A DNA stretch of 64,000 bases from Polyangium sp. 15x6 (GTDB lineage Bacteria > Myxococcota_A > Polyangia > Polyangiales > Polyangiaceae): contig NZ_JASBQE010000021.1 of NCBI RefSeq assembly GCF_029960785.1, forward strand, positions 93,352 through 157,351, read 5' to 3'. Position 1 is the stretch's first letter; every line of letters starts with the position of its first letter. Below the pieces are notes generated by a model. It ran no database searches. It saw only the letters and a program-made list of their open reading frames with translations, and had not been told where the DNA came from. The position numbers were made by a program, and so were the translations under genes. Shown in pieces: positions 33,721 to 42,499 of this stretch.

Positions 33721-34647
33721 TCAGTTCAACGGACGCGCGAGCTTGCTCGACCGGTCGAACAGGCCCTTCTCCTTCGCATCGGCCAGTACGCGCAGCGCTT
33801 GCCGATATCCCCGCAGCACGAGGGAGCGCACTGCGAAGCGGTTCAGGTAGCTGAAGGGACCGAGCTCCGGCGCGATGTCGAGGAACGTGACGTGGGGGTG
33901 GAGTTTTCCGTAGAGCTCCACGCCTTGCCGCTCCTTTTCCGTGAGCAGCACGCTGAGGGACTGCCGCAGGACGGGGAAGGGGCCGCGCCGGGCCAGGCTG
34001 CGCCGCCCTTCGCGCACGCGCTCCGGCTTGTACACGTTCGAGATGATCACCACGTCTGCACCCGCCGCGATCGCGATGTCCGCCGAGAGCGTGCGTGCGA
34101 CCTCGCCGTTCACGAAGTACCGCTCGCCGATGCGGAAGGGGCGGAAGAACCCGGGCACGCAGCAGCTCGCTGCGACGGCTCGACTGATGGGCGTCGTCTC
34201 GTCGTAGCCGGGCCCGAACACCACGCGCTCGCCCGTGTCGATGTCCACCGCGGTCACGAACACGGGGTTCGGGAGCTTGCGGAAATCATTGATGGGCAAG
34301 AACCTCGAGAGGTACGTCTCCAGCCGGTCGGCCGAGAAGATCCCCGAGACGAGATGGCCCGGGTCGAGCAGCTCCTGGGGCCTCGGCAGGCCGAGGAACG
34401 TCGACGGGAACAACCGAGGTCCGCGATGACGGCGGCGCCATGGGAGGCGGTACGCGTCGAGCAGGACATCGAGCGGGATGTCCTGGCCATAGGTCGCGGA
34501 GACGAGCGCGCCTGAGCTCGTGCCCACGTAGATCTCCGGCAAGACCCCGAGCTCCTCGCAGGCCTTGAGGACCCCGAGGTGGGCGAGACCTCGTACGGCC
34601 CCGCCCGACCCCACGAACGCGACCTTGAGGCGACTCATGGTCGGCAT
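33721..34647 (-). CDS. Patatin-like phospholipase family protein with altered dyad
   Basis: 308 residues from ATG 34647 (MPTMSRLKV; the ATG at 34638 is also possible). The patatin fold is clear: oxyanion loop GSGGAVRGLAHLGVL and nucleophile elbow GTSSGALVSA (GxSxG). The expected dyad motif DG[G/A] reads VNGEVARTLSADIA, so Asn replaces the catalytic Asp. Patatins are lipid acyl hydrolases; this one may be inactive or use another acid. It shares the strand with two further genes upstream (34691 and 35352). Confidence 0.85.
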   Translation of the reverse strand: MPTMSRLKVAFVGSGGAVRGLAHLGVLKACEELGVLPEIYVGTSSGALVSATYGQDIPLDVLLDAYRLPWRRRHRGPRLFPSTFLGLPRPQELLDPGHLVSGIFSADRLETYLSRFLPINDFRKLPNPVFVTAVDIDTGERVVFGPGYDETTPISRAVAASCCVPGFFRPFRIGERYFVNGEVARTLSADIAIAAGADVVIISNVYKPERVREGRRSLARRGPFPVLRQSLSVLLTEKERQGVELYGKLHPHVTFLDIAPELGPFSYLNRFAVRSLVLRGYRQALRVLADAKEKGLFDRSSKLARPLN

Positions 34648-34690
34648 TGTGGCCACCCGAGCGAGGTCGGGCAAACCGGGTGCCAGGTTC

Positions 34691-35377
34691 TCAAGGCATC
34701 TGAAAATCTTCGACAATCCGGTAGATCCGGTATCGCTCACCCTCGCGGCGCAGCCAGAGCACGACCTCGTCGCCGAGCAGCCGATCCGAACCCACGCGCG
34801 ACGTTGCGATCGGCACGCGCACCACGACGTCCCCCGCCGAGAGCGCCTCGACGCGGATCGCCGGGTGCGGCGAGGACGTGAGCGCATCCTCGGCGCGGTA
34901 CACCTCGAGCTCGGCCTCGCGGAAGACGACTTCGCCCGCGAGCTTCGTGTAGTCGAGCCGGCGCATGCGCTGCGTCCAGAAGAGCGGCGCCGAGGGCGCG
35001 TTGCTCGGGCCGTAGGTCGTGCTGATCGACAGCGCGTCTCGCGTGAAGAGCGCTTCGAGCGCCTCCATGTCCTCGCTCACGATCCCCCGGAAAAACCCGT
35101 TCACCGTCGTAAGAACGGCCTCCGTCCCGAGCGGCGTGCGCAGCGTGACGAGCCCCGCTCCCGCGTTCGCGACGTCCCTGGCTCGCGGCGGCGCGCTCGC
35201 CGGATCCACGGCCACGCCGTCCGGCCTGCGAGATCCCTCGGGCAGCTCCGAGGTCGTGGCGAACTGGGGTGCCCCCGCGCCCCCACAGCCGAGGAGGCCC
35301 ACGAGAAGGAGCGCGCATGCCGCCGCGGCGGCGCGCGTGTTTTTTGGCAAGTCAGATCGGCTCGACGAGAGGCTCAT
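34691..35377 (-). CDS. NTF2/SnoaL-like lipoprotein
   Basis: 228 residues from ATG 35377, overlapping the end of the upstream amidotransferase gene by 26 bp; an in-frame TTG at 35349 would avoid that overlap. The lipobox is GLLGC (Cys31). The C-terminal 150 residues look like an NTF2-like fold (VLTTVNGFFRGIVSEDMEAL, ALSISTTYGPS, YRIYRIVEDFQMP). There is no obvious enzyme motif. Domain type and location parallel the gene at 32919. Confidence 0.7.
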   Translation of the reverse strand: MSLSSSRSDLPKNTRAAAAACALLLVGLLGCGGAGAPQFATTSELPEGSRRPDGVAVDPASAPPRARDVANAGAGLVTLRTPLGTEAVLTTVNGFFRGIVSEDMEALEALFTRDALSISTTYGPSNAPSAPLFWTQRMRRLDYTKLAGEVVFREAELEVYRAEDALTSSPHPAIRVEALSAGDVVVRVPIATSRVGSDRLLGDEVVLWLRREGERYRIYRIVEDFQMP

Positions 35378-36188
35378 CCGTGCGGGTGAGCGTGACGATC
35401 GCACGGTCCTGGACGGCCGTCCATCCGGGCGGCGTCCGGTCGTCGTCGAAGTCGGAGGCGAGGATCGAGAGGCGGCACGAAGCGAAGTCGGGCAGGCGCA
35501 TGCGCCCGAGGCCGCCGTCGCCGAGAATCCGCTCGAGGTCCGAGGCGCCCTGGAAAACGCGGCAAACCATGCGGCCGCCTCCATGCATGGCGATGACGTA
35601 GTCGGGGGCCGCGACGAGCAGGTTCATGCGGCTCGGGCCCTTGCCCTCCTCGGCCGAGAGCCCGTCGACGAGCGCGATGCTCGAACGAAGCGCGCTGCGC
35701 GCGGCCTCCGGCGGTACGTCCTGACGTTCGAGGACGCCGGCGTCGTGGAGGAACGAGAGGAACAGGTGAAAGAGCAGCTCGCTGTCCGTCTCGCCCCGAA
35801 CGTCGCGCTGCAGGAACTGCGGCAGCGAGTCCGAGAGGCGGCCGCGCAGCGTGGAGAACGCCTCGATCGTGCCGGTGTGCGCGAAGAGCCACTGCCGGTA
35901 GCGGAACGGATGCGTGTTCTCCGTGCGCGAGCCGCCGACGGTCCCGAGCCGCACGTGCGCGATCAACGTGTCGGCGCGCAGGCCCTGGGTCATCTCGGCG
36001 ATGTTGATCTGGGGACGATCGTCGATGGGGCGGCGTTTCAAGAGGATCTCGCCACCCTGGTAGAAGCCGACACCCCAGCCCGGGATGCGATCGGGCTGCT
36101 TGTGCACCACGAGGTGACGCGCTTCGAGCTCGAGGACTCGTGCCCCGAGGTCCGGACGGTTGCCGACGAAGCCGACGAGACGAGCCAT
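35352..36188 (-). CDS. Class II glutamine amidotransferase-like protein lacking the Cys2 nucleophile
   Basis: 278 residues of the YafJ/EgtC type: N-terminal MARLVGFVGNR, GWGVGFYQGGEILLKRRP, HVRLGTVGGSRTENTHPF, FAHTGTIEAF and TDSELLFHLFL all match the family. Active members start MCxL, with Cys2 as the N-terminal nucleophile after Met removal. Here residue 2 is Ala, so glutamine hydrolysis should be lost. A nearby alternative start restoring a Cys was not found. It could be a regulator or ligand-binding relic. Confidence 0.88.
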   Translation of the reverse strand: MARLVGFVGNRPDLGARVLELEARHLVVHKQPDRIPGWGVGFYQGGEILLKRRPIDDRPQINIAEMTQGLRADTLIAHVRLGTVGGSRTENTHPFRYRQWLFAHTGTIEAFSTLRGRLSDSLPQFLQRDVRGETDSELLFHLFLSFLHDAGVLERQDVPPEAARSALRSSIALVDGLSAEEGKGPSRMNLLVAAPDYVIAMHGGGRMVCRVFQGASDLERILGDGGLGRMRLPDFASCRLSILASDFDDDRTPPGWTAVQDRAIVTLTRTDEPLVEPI

Positions 36189-36459
36189 GGTGTTCCCTTC
36201 CCTCTCCGAGGCGCGGTGAGAACGTGGGGATGGACGGAGCCTGCTCCCCTTTTTGTGATGAAACGGAGGCGTCCGGGCAAGTCACAGCTTCGCTTGCCGG
36301 CCGGCATTCGGGCCGCGAGCCCGAACGCCGTGGGGAGAGGCAGGGCACCGCCGTCGGGGGCTCCCGCAGCGCCCTTCGATCTCTGATAGACAGGAGCGTC
36401 GTCCTTGGCCAGGGTGCCTGGGACGCTTCCGCGACGCCGCCTCGAACTTCCTCTCCGCG
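36189..36459. other. Divergent intergenic region, no gene seen
   Basis: 271 bp between the amidotransferase and C2-PDZ genes. The reading frames across it are antisense shadows. Promoters for both directions must lie here but were not resolved. Confidence 0.4.
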
Positions 36460-37278
36460 ATGAACACGAAAAGACTCGCCTCCGCGCTCGTGCTCGCGAG
36501 CGCCCTCGCCGCCGCGACGCTCCAGGCCGGATGCGTCGCGCTGTATCCCGAGATCGGGACCAACATCCGCAAGATCACCGCCGAGCAGGCGCTCGATCCG
36601 CCGCCGCCCGACGATCTGCGCTGGATCCGCCTCGTCTCCGGGACGATCAAGGACTCGATGCGCGACGGCAGGACGTGGAAGCAGGCCATCGGCAAGCTGC
36701 CGGATCCCTACGCCAAGCTCTACATCAACGATCAAGAGGTCCTGCGGACGAACCCGAAGAACGAGACGCTCGAGCCGAGCTGGGACGATTCGCCCCGCGG
36801 CAACTTCCAGGTCTCGTCCGCAGACAAGATGCGCGTGGAGATCTGGGACGCGAACACCGTCACGGACAAGCCGATCGGCGTGAAGGACTTCCGCCCGACC
36901 GAGGACCTCGTGCTCGGCGATCGCATCCGGCTCGACGTGCCAGGCGCCGGCGAGATCGTCCTCGCCTACGAGCGCGCGCACGCGATGTTCGGGCTCGGGC
37001 TCTGGTTCGAGCTGCGCACGGACACGTGCTTCCTCACGCGCCTGATCGGCGGCAGCCCGGCCGAGCGCGCGGGCGCGCAGCCGGGCGACGAGGTCGTGCA
37101 AATCAACGGCAAAGACGTGAAGACGATGAGCAGCAACGCGGTGCGGAGCGCGTTCAACTCGATCCCCTCGGACGGCCTGCCCGTGGTGCTGCGGCACCCG
37201 GACGGGGCGACGGCGAGCGTGACCTTGCGCGAGGGGCCCATCTACCCGACGTTCGCCGAGTTCGGGCAAGTCGACTGA
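36460..37278 (+). CDS. C2-PDZ lipoprotein
   Basis: 272 residues with lipobox LQAGC (Cys25). Residues about 85-165 look like a C2 domain (PYAKLYINDQEVLRTNPKN, MRVEIWDANTV, IGVKDF). Residues about 180-262 form a PDZ domain (GLGLWFELR, GSPAERAGAQPGDEVVQING, VVLRHPDGATASVTLR). No protease domain is attached. A periplasmic adaptor that binds partner C-termini and perhaps lipid or calcium is inferred. The next gene begins 3 bp after its stop. Confidence 0.85.
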   Translation: MNTKRLASALVLASALAAATLQAGCVALYPEIGTNIRKITAEQALDPPPPDDLRWIRLVSGTIKDSMRDGRTWKQAIGKLPDPYAKLYINDQEVLRTNPKNETLEPSWDDSPRGNFQVSSADKMRVEIWDANTVTDKPIGVKDFRPTEDLVLGDRIRLDVPGAGEIVLAYERAHAMFGLGLWFELRTDTCFLTRLIGGSPAERAGAQPGDEVVQINGKDVKTMSSNAVRSAFNSIPSDGLPVVLRHPDGATASVTLREGPIYPTFAEFGQVD

Positions 37279-37281
37279 TCC

Positions 37282-37800
37282 GTGAAGGTCCCTGCATTCC
37301 ACCTGTCGACCGAGGAGATCCGCGAGGAGCTCGCGCCGATCCGGCACCCGTTCTCGATCGCCGTCTGCCGCGCGAAAAACCCGTTCAACATCGGAGCGAT
37401 CATCCGCACGGCGCACTCGTTCCTGGTCAGCGAGATCTTTCTCGTGGGCACGGAGCCCTGGTACGAGCGCGCCGCGATGGGGATGGCGAAGTACGAGACG
37501 ATCGTCGAGTGCCCCGACGAGCAGGCCTTCCTCGAAGCCGTGCGTGGTCGCCCGCTGATCGGCGTCGAGCGAGATCACGCGCGCACGACGCTGTGGGAAG
37601 CGGAGATGCCGGACGGCCTCGTGTTCCTGTTCGGCAGCGAGAACGACGGGCTCTCGGACACGCTGCTCAGCGCGTGCAGCGAGGTCCTCGCGATTCCGAT
37701 GTACGGGATCAACCACTCGTATCCCGTGGCGATCGCCGCAGGCATGGTGATGTGCGAGTGGGCGCGGCGGAAAGATCCGCGGGGAAAACGGTCTCCCTAG
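37282..37800 (+). CDS. SpoU/TrmH-family RNA 2'-O-methyltransferase
   Basis: 172 residues from a GTG. The SPOUT trefoil-knot motifs are present: motif 1 NPFNIGAIIRTAHSF, motif 2 LFGSENDGLSDTLL and motif 3 IPMYGINHSYPVAIAAGMVM, where the usual SLNVS is SYPVA. It transfers methyl from AdoMet to a ribose of tRNA or rRNA; the target is not readable. Length fits the minimal TrmL-like form. Its stop TAG abuts repeat copy D. Confidence 0.9.
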   Translation: MKVPAFHLSTEEIREELAPIRHPFSIAVCRAKNPFNIGAIIRTAHSFLVSEIFLVGTEPWYERAAMGMAKYETIVECPDEQAFLEAVRGRPLIGVERDHARTTLWEAEMPDGLVFLFGSENDGLSDTLLSACSEVLAIPMYGINHSYPVAIAAGMVMCEWARRKDPRGKRSP

Positions 37801-38124
37801 CTTGGGACGTCGCGCCGGGGCGCTGCCCCGGACCCCGCGGGGGCTATCCGCCCCTCGACCCGGACCAGTGCAAGCCCTGGACTCGGGGTGGAAGAACTGC
37901 GCTCCGCGCAGTTCTTCCAACGGGCCCGTTGGACCGCGTCGCCCATCGAAAGGGCAGCGCGGCTGTCTTGGTTGGCAGCGTCGCCTGCCGGTCTTGCTTC
38001 GGCCTGTTCGATGAACTGCGCATCGCGCAGTTCATCGACCCCGGGTCCAGCGCTTGCGCTGGTCCGGGTCCAGGGGTGGACAACCCCTGGTGGGGCCTGG
38101 GGCGAAGCCCCAGCGCGGCGGCCC
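37801..38124 (+). repeat. MITE-like composite inverted repeat, copy D
   Basis: 324 bp that exactly fill the space between two convergent stop codons. The arms (37801-37925 and 38005-38124) are inverted copies; marker hairpins are GGAAGAACTGCGC (37890-37918) and CGATGAACTGCGC (38009-38037). The spacer matches copy B (shared CGAAAGGGCAGCGCGGCTG). Confidence 0.9.
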
Positions 38125-39261
38125 CTACTTGGCCTCGGCGGCTTTCCCGCGGCGCTTCTCCAGCCGCTCCAGCACTGCGCGCACGATGAGCGGCCATGCG
38201 ACTGTCGCGTCTGCGTAGACCTCGGCGTAGCGGCCGCCCTCGTTCGGCGGGACGAACTTGCCCCAGCTCACGCCCTCCGAGTAGGTGCAGCCCGAGAGCC
38301 CGCCCCAGTGCACGGGCTCGGGGCAGATGCGCACGCCGTACTGGAAGCGCGGGTGCTCGACTTCCACGCCGAGCCGGTGGCCCACGATGTCGTAGAACGG
38401 CCCGACTTGCTGCGCCCAGTTGCGCGGCACGCCGCCGCCGATCGTGAAGATGCCGAGCTTCTTCTTCGTCCCGATGAGCTTCGCGTAGCTCAGCAGATCG
38501 AGGAACGGGTTGTAGGCCGGCGGGGCCGCGTGCTTGAACGGATCGAAGTTCGGGTCGTTGCCGTGCTGGGCGTGGATCTGCCGGAGCTTCCACACCGCCA
38601 CGTCGAGACCCATCTCGCTGTCCGTGAAGGCTGGGACGTAGACGGGCACGTTGTGCAGGTAGGCGCTGCGCAGGATGCCCGGCGAGTCGCCCATCTCCGC
38701 GAGCGCCTTGCCGAGCTGGCGGCAGATCATCTCGCTCGACCACGGCACGTTCGGGTCGAGCTTGTCGAGCTGTGCCCGGACGAACTCGTCGATCGTGTTG
38801 AGGTTCTTCTCCATCTCGAGCGTGTCGTAGACGCGGTTGTAGCCCTTCTGGAAGAGCGCCTCGTCCGGCACGTTCGGGTTCGCCTTGTAGTGCGTGAGCC
38901 CCACGGCCTCGCTGAGACCGTGCGCCATGAGCGCGCCCGTCGAGATGATCGCGTGGATCATCCCTGCCTCGATCATGCGGACGATGACGAGGCCCATCTT
39001 CGCGACCGTCATCGCGCCGGAGAACGTCGCGACGATCAGGCACTCCGGATCGAGCGTCATCTCCGTCAGCACGTCACATGCCTCGCCGAGCGAGCGGCCG
39101 CTGAAGGCCGTGCGACCCATGGCCGTGACGAGATCGTCGAAGCTATTGATCTGCAGGGGATCCAGCGCCGTGAGCGGCACGAGCTGGTCCTCGACGCCGT
39201 CGCTCAGGTCCCGGACGGCGCGCGGTGGCTCGTGGTGATGGTGAGGATGGCGATCGGACAT
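38125..39261 (-). CDS. Deoxyhypusine synthase-like protein
   Basis: 378 residues. The start at 39261 is fixed by a near-perfect ribosome site (AAAGGAGGTG). The family core is conserved: SGAMTVAKMGLVIVRMIEAG, GALMAHGLSEAVG, and the catalytic-lysine motif SEGVSWGKF, which in eukaryotic deoxyhypusine synthase forms the enzyme-imine intermediate. Bacteria lack eIF5A, so bacterial members of this family are thought to act on polyamines (spermidine/homospermidine-type reactions). The HHHH run after MSDRHP is unusual. Substrate remains inferred. Confidence 0.9.
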   Translation of the reverse strand: MSDRHPHHHHEPPRAVRDLSDGVEDQLVPLTALDPLQINSFDDLVTAMGRTAFSGRSLGEACDVLTEMTLDPECLIVATFSGAMTVAKMGLVIVRMIEAGMIHAIISTGALMAHGLSEAVGLTHYKANPNVPDEALFQKGYNRVYDTLEMEKNLNTIDEFVRAQLDKLDPNVPWSSEMICRQLGKALAEMGDSPGILRSAYLHNVPVYVPAFTDSEMGLDVAVWKLRQIHAQHGNDPNFDPFKHAAPPAYNPFLDLLSYAKLIGTKKKLGIFTIGGGVPRNWAQQVGPFYDIVGHRLGVEVEHPRFQYGVRICPEPVHWGGLSGCTYSEGVSWGKFVPPNEGGRYAEVYADATVAWPLIVRAVLERLEKRRGKAAEAK

Positions 39262-39327
39262 GACGAACACCTCCTTTGGAGGACGGGCCTTCCGTACCAC
39301 GGAGACCCGTGACCGGCCGGCCTTTCC

Positions 39328-42300
39328 TTACTTCCGCTCTTCGAGCGCGCAGGAGAGCTTGAAGACCTGGTCCTTCGCGGGCAGACCGCGATCGCCGCCC
39401 TCGGCCTTCTTGCCCAGGAAATCTGCCCGGACGAACGTGATCGGGCCCTTCTTCGCGGGCACCGCGCCCTTGCCGGTCGTCGGCGGCGGGGGCGTCGGGC
39501 GCGCCGACGCTCGATCCGGCGCGTAGAGCGTGGACACCTGCGCGATGCAGGCGTCGTTGCCCGAGAGACGCACGTCATAAAGCGCCGAGGCGAGCGAGCC
39601 GTTCGCTCCGTCCACGGCAGCCCGGGCATACCCGCGCGTCACGAAGAACCGCACGCCTGCCTTGGGCTTGGCCGCGCACGGCGCGAGCTTGCCGATCTGG
39701 TTGCGGATGTTCGGCACGGTCGACCAGCCCTCGAGCGTCGGGACGAGCGGCAGCGGCGCGGGCGCGCCCTTCTTCTCGGGCGGCGGGATCGGGAAGACCC
39801 GCATCGCGCTCCAGTCGTACGAGCTCAAAAGGATCGGCACGCCATCTTTCGTCGGCTCGCCGAGCGTGCGCGTGCTCCGCGCCGCCACGTGACCGATGAT
39901 CCGCGGCGCCTCGCCCGAGATCCACACGACGAGCGCCGTGTCGCGCATCCACGCGATCGGCTCGCCCTTGTCCGCGCCGAACACGACCTCGTTCGACGGC
40001 AAGAGATCGTAGCCGACCTCGGCCGTCTCCACGCCGCCGCCGGCCTTCGTGCGGACGAGCACGTTCTTCGAGCTGCCCACGCGCAACGTGAAGAGCGCCC
40101 GCGCGCCCGAGCCCGCCGCCGCGCGGAGCTCCGTGCCCCAGCCCGTGCCCTTCGGCGGCGGGCCGCTCCACGAGCGCACCTTGCCGCCGAGCTCGCCCGC
40201 GTCGTGCCACGAGAGCGTCCACTTCGCCGGCTCCGATCCGGGTTTGTCCGGTCCCTCTTCTTCCAGGAGCGCGATCACATCCATGAGCCCGTTGCGCGCC
40301 GTGGGCGCCGTCCTCTGCGCCCTGCGCGTGCCTTTGGGGGCCGCGCCCTTCTTGCCGAGGAGCTGCACGATGAAGCTCGAGCTCGTGAGCGGCGCCGTGG
40401 CCTGGATCGGGCCCTCGGTGTTGCACGCGAGCACGCGCTCCGCGCCCGCGCCGTAGTTCGTCTCGGCGCGCGGGATCGTCACGTCGAACGGAGGCTCGGC
40501 GCGATCTTCGCGCGGCTCCTCGGCGCCCCAGCCGATGCGCACGTGCCGGTCGAGCATCATGCCGACCTCGGACGTGCTGAACACCGTGGGATCGTCGAGC
40601 AAGCCGGTCACGTCGGGGAGCGACGAGCGTACGCTCTCGGGCAACGGCACGCCCTGCCACGTCCTGCCGCCGTCGCTCGACGCGCTGATCCCGTCGTCGC
40701 CGACCGCGATGCCGCGCCCGCCGCGGATGCGCGCGCTCGACGCGCCCTGGATCCGATGCGGCTTGCGCGCCTCCTTGCCCGAGCCCGTCGGCTGCGACAC
40801 CGCGTAGACCCCTTCGTCGTCCGCGATCACGAAGGAGAGCGTGTGCTCGTCGTCCTCCTCGATCGCGCTGATCACGCGGAGCTCGCCGATCGGCTGGAAA
40901 TGGAGCGTGGCGATGCGCTCCTCCTTGCCGCCCTCGCCGAGCGCGGCGACGTAGACGCGCTTGTGCTCGGGGATGGGTTTGTCCTCGCGATCGACCTCGT
41001 CCTCGCGCGACCCCTCGCTCTCTTCCTCCTCCTCCTCGCGCGCCGCTTCTTCGTCGTCGCGGCGCTCGGACTCGGGCACGTCGCCCTCCCAGAGGTTGCG
41101 CACGAACGCGATGCGGCCGTCGGAGAGTGGGCCGGCGCCGCGCGGAAACAGGTCGATCTCGCCGCGCATCGTGAGCCAGCGGCCGTCCGGCTGGCGCGCG
41201 CAGACCTCGCCCTCGTCGTCCGCGCTGCAGGGGCCGAGCAAAAGGACGCCGCCGCTCGGCGAGGTGCGGAGCTCGGCCTCGCCGCTGCGGATGAGCGCGG
41301 GGCGCTCCGGCTTCAAGGAGCCGCCTTCGAGCGAGACGCGCATCACGCCGTACGGATCGTACCGATCGCCGCCCATCTCCTCGCTGAGCGAGCAGGCCAT
41401 CCACGCGCTCTTGCCGGCGCGGCTCATGCCACACGCGCCGAGCCCGTCGCCGCGCGCGAACTCCGCGGCCGCCGTGACCATGCCCGTCTTCGTGTCGACG
41501 CGCGCGAGCATGCCGTGGCTCGCCACGATCGCCCCGCCGTCGGGCAACAGCACGCCCGACGCAGCCGCGGCGGCCAAAGGATCGCGGTGCGTCGCGCGGA
41601 TCCACTTCACGAGCGCCGGATCGTCGTCCTTGGGCGTGTGATCCGCGAGCCGCCCGAGGCGCGCCTGCGCCACGTCGATCGGCGCGTCGCGACCCTCGTC
41701 GTACACGAACGCGCGGATCATGCCGTCCCGCACCGCGAGCTCGAACACGCGGAGCGCGTCGCCCTTCACGTCCTCGGTCACGCGCTTCCACGTCGCGCCC
41801 CCGTCGGCCGTGACCGCGACCCCCACGCCGTCGAAGAGGCCCGCGCCTTCCTTGGCGTCGCGGAACGCGACCGAGCGCAGAGGCAAGGGCGGCAGCGTGG
41901 TCACGGGCTTGAGGCGCCCCGTCTCCACGTCGACGAAGCGAGGCATGTCGGCGCCGAAGGTCCACACCGCGACGAGGCCCATGTACGCGCCGATCCCGCG
42001 GATGTCCTGCTCCGATTGGGCGAGGGGCTTCGGGGCGCCGAGCGGATCGTCGAGCCGGTAGATCCCGCGATGACCCCGGGCCACGAGGCGGCGACCGCCG
42101 TTCGGCATCGGGATCTCGACCACCTCTTCGAGCGGTTCGGGCGAGGGCGCGGTCTCGGCCTTCACGGAGCCGTCCTTGCCCACGATCGCGCGGCGCCCGC
42201 CGACGAGGACGAGCGTGCCCGCGTCGAGCTTCGGGCCCACCTCGGTCGCGCCGCCCGCGGACACCCAGCGCGACGGCGGCAGGGGCGCGGGCGCGGCCAC

Positions 42301-42444
42301 CATCGGGGGCGGCGGCGTGGGCTTGGCGATGGGCTTGGGCGGCGGCGGCGTGGACGAGCAGGCGGCGGCCACGGCGGACGCGAGCGCGGCGAGCGCGACG
42401 AGCGAGGAACCGGCGCTCGTCCGGCGGAGCAGGGACCTCTTCAT
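39328..42444 (-). CDS. Very large BNR/sialidase-repeat-like lipoprotein
   Basis: 1038 residues with lipobox AVAAAC (Cys29) and a Pro-rich linker. The remainder looks like beta-propeller blades with Asp-box-type motifs (TADGGATWKRV, SSDGGRTWQGV). A highly acidic insert (DDEEAAREEEEEESEG) lies near residue 470. No catalytic sialidase residues are visible, so a binding or scaffold role at the cell surface is more likely than an enzyme. Two of the motifs are the classic SxDxGxTW form. Confidence 0.78.
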   Translation of the reverse strand: MKRSLLRRTSAGSSLVALAALASAVAAACSSTPPPPKPIAKPTPPPPMVAAPAPLPPSRWVSAGGATEVGPKLDAGTLVLVGGRRAIVGKDGSVKAETAPSPEPLEEVVEIPMPNGGRRLVARGHRGIYRLDDPLGAPKPLAQSEQDIRGIGAYMGLVAVWTFGADMPRFVDVETGRLKPVTTLPPLPLRSVAFRDAKEGAGLFDGVGVAVTADGGATWKRVTEDVKGDALRVFELAVRDGMIRAFVYDEGRDAPIDVAQARLGRLADHTPKDDDPALVKWIRATHRDPLAAAAASGVLLPDGGAIVASHGMLARVDTKTGMVTAAAEFARGDGLGACGMSRAGKSAWMACSLSEEMGGDRYDPYGVMRVSLEGGSLKPERPALIRSGEAELRTSPSGGVLLLGPCSADDEGEVCARQPDGRWLTMRGEIDLFPRGAGPLSDGRIAFVRNLWEGDVPESERRDDEEAAREEEEEESEGSREDEVDREDKPIPEHKRVYVAALGEGGKEERIATLHFQPIGELRVISAIEEDDEHTLSFVIADDEGVYAVSQPTGSGKEARKPHRIQGASSARIRGGRGIAVGDDGISASSDGGRTWQGVPLPESVRSSLPDVTGLLDDPTVFSTSEVGMMLDRHVRIGWGAEEPREDRAEPPFDVTIPRAETNYGAGAERVLACNTEGPIQATAPLTSSSFIVQLLGKKGAAPKGTRRAQRTAPTARNGLMDVIALLEEEGPDKPGSEPAKWTLSWHDAGELGGKVRSWSGPPPKGTGWGTELRAAAGSGARALFTLRVGSSKNVLVRTKAGGGVETAEVGYDLLPSNEVVFGADKGEPIAWMRDTALVVWISGEAPRIIGHVAARSTRTLGEPTKDGVPILLSSYDWSAMRVFPIPPPEKKGAPAPLPLVPTLEGWSTVPNIRNQIGKLAPCAAKPKAGVRFFVTRGYARAAVDGANGSLASALYDVRLSGNDACIAQVSTLYAPDRASARPTPPPPTTGKGAVPAKKGPITFVRADFLGKKAEGGDRGLPAKDQVFKLSCALEERK

Positions 42445-42499
42445 GAGGCGCGCACTCTATCGACTCGTGATCTCGAAATGAAGCGCTCTTTCGTTCGGC

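Noticed and set aside
35374..37920. 848-codon minus-strand ORF over the amidotransferase, C2-PDZ and SpoU genes
   Set aside because: It crosses several real genes on both strands, including a repeat copy, and has no protein-like content.
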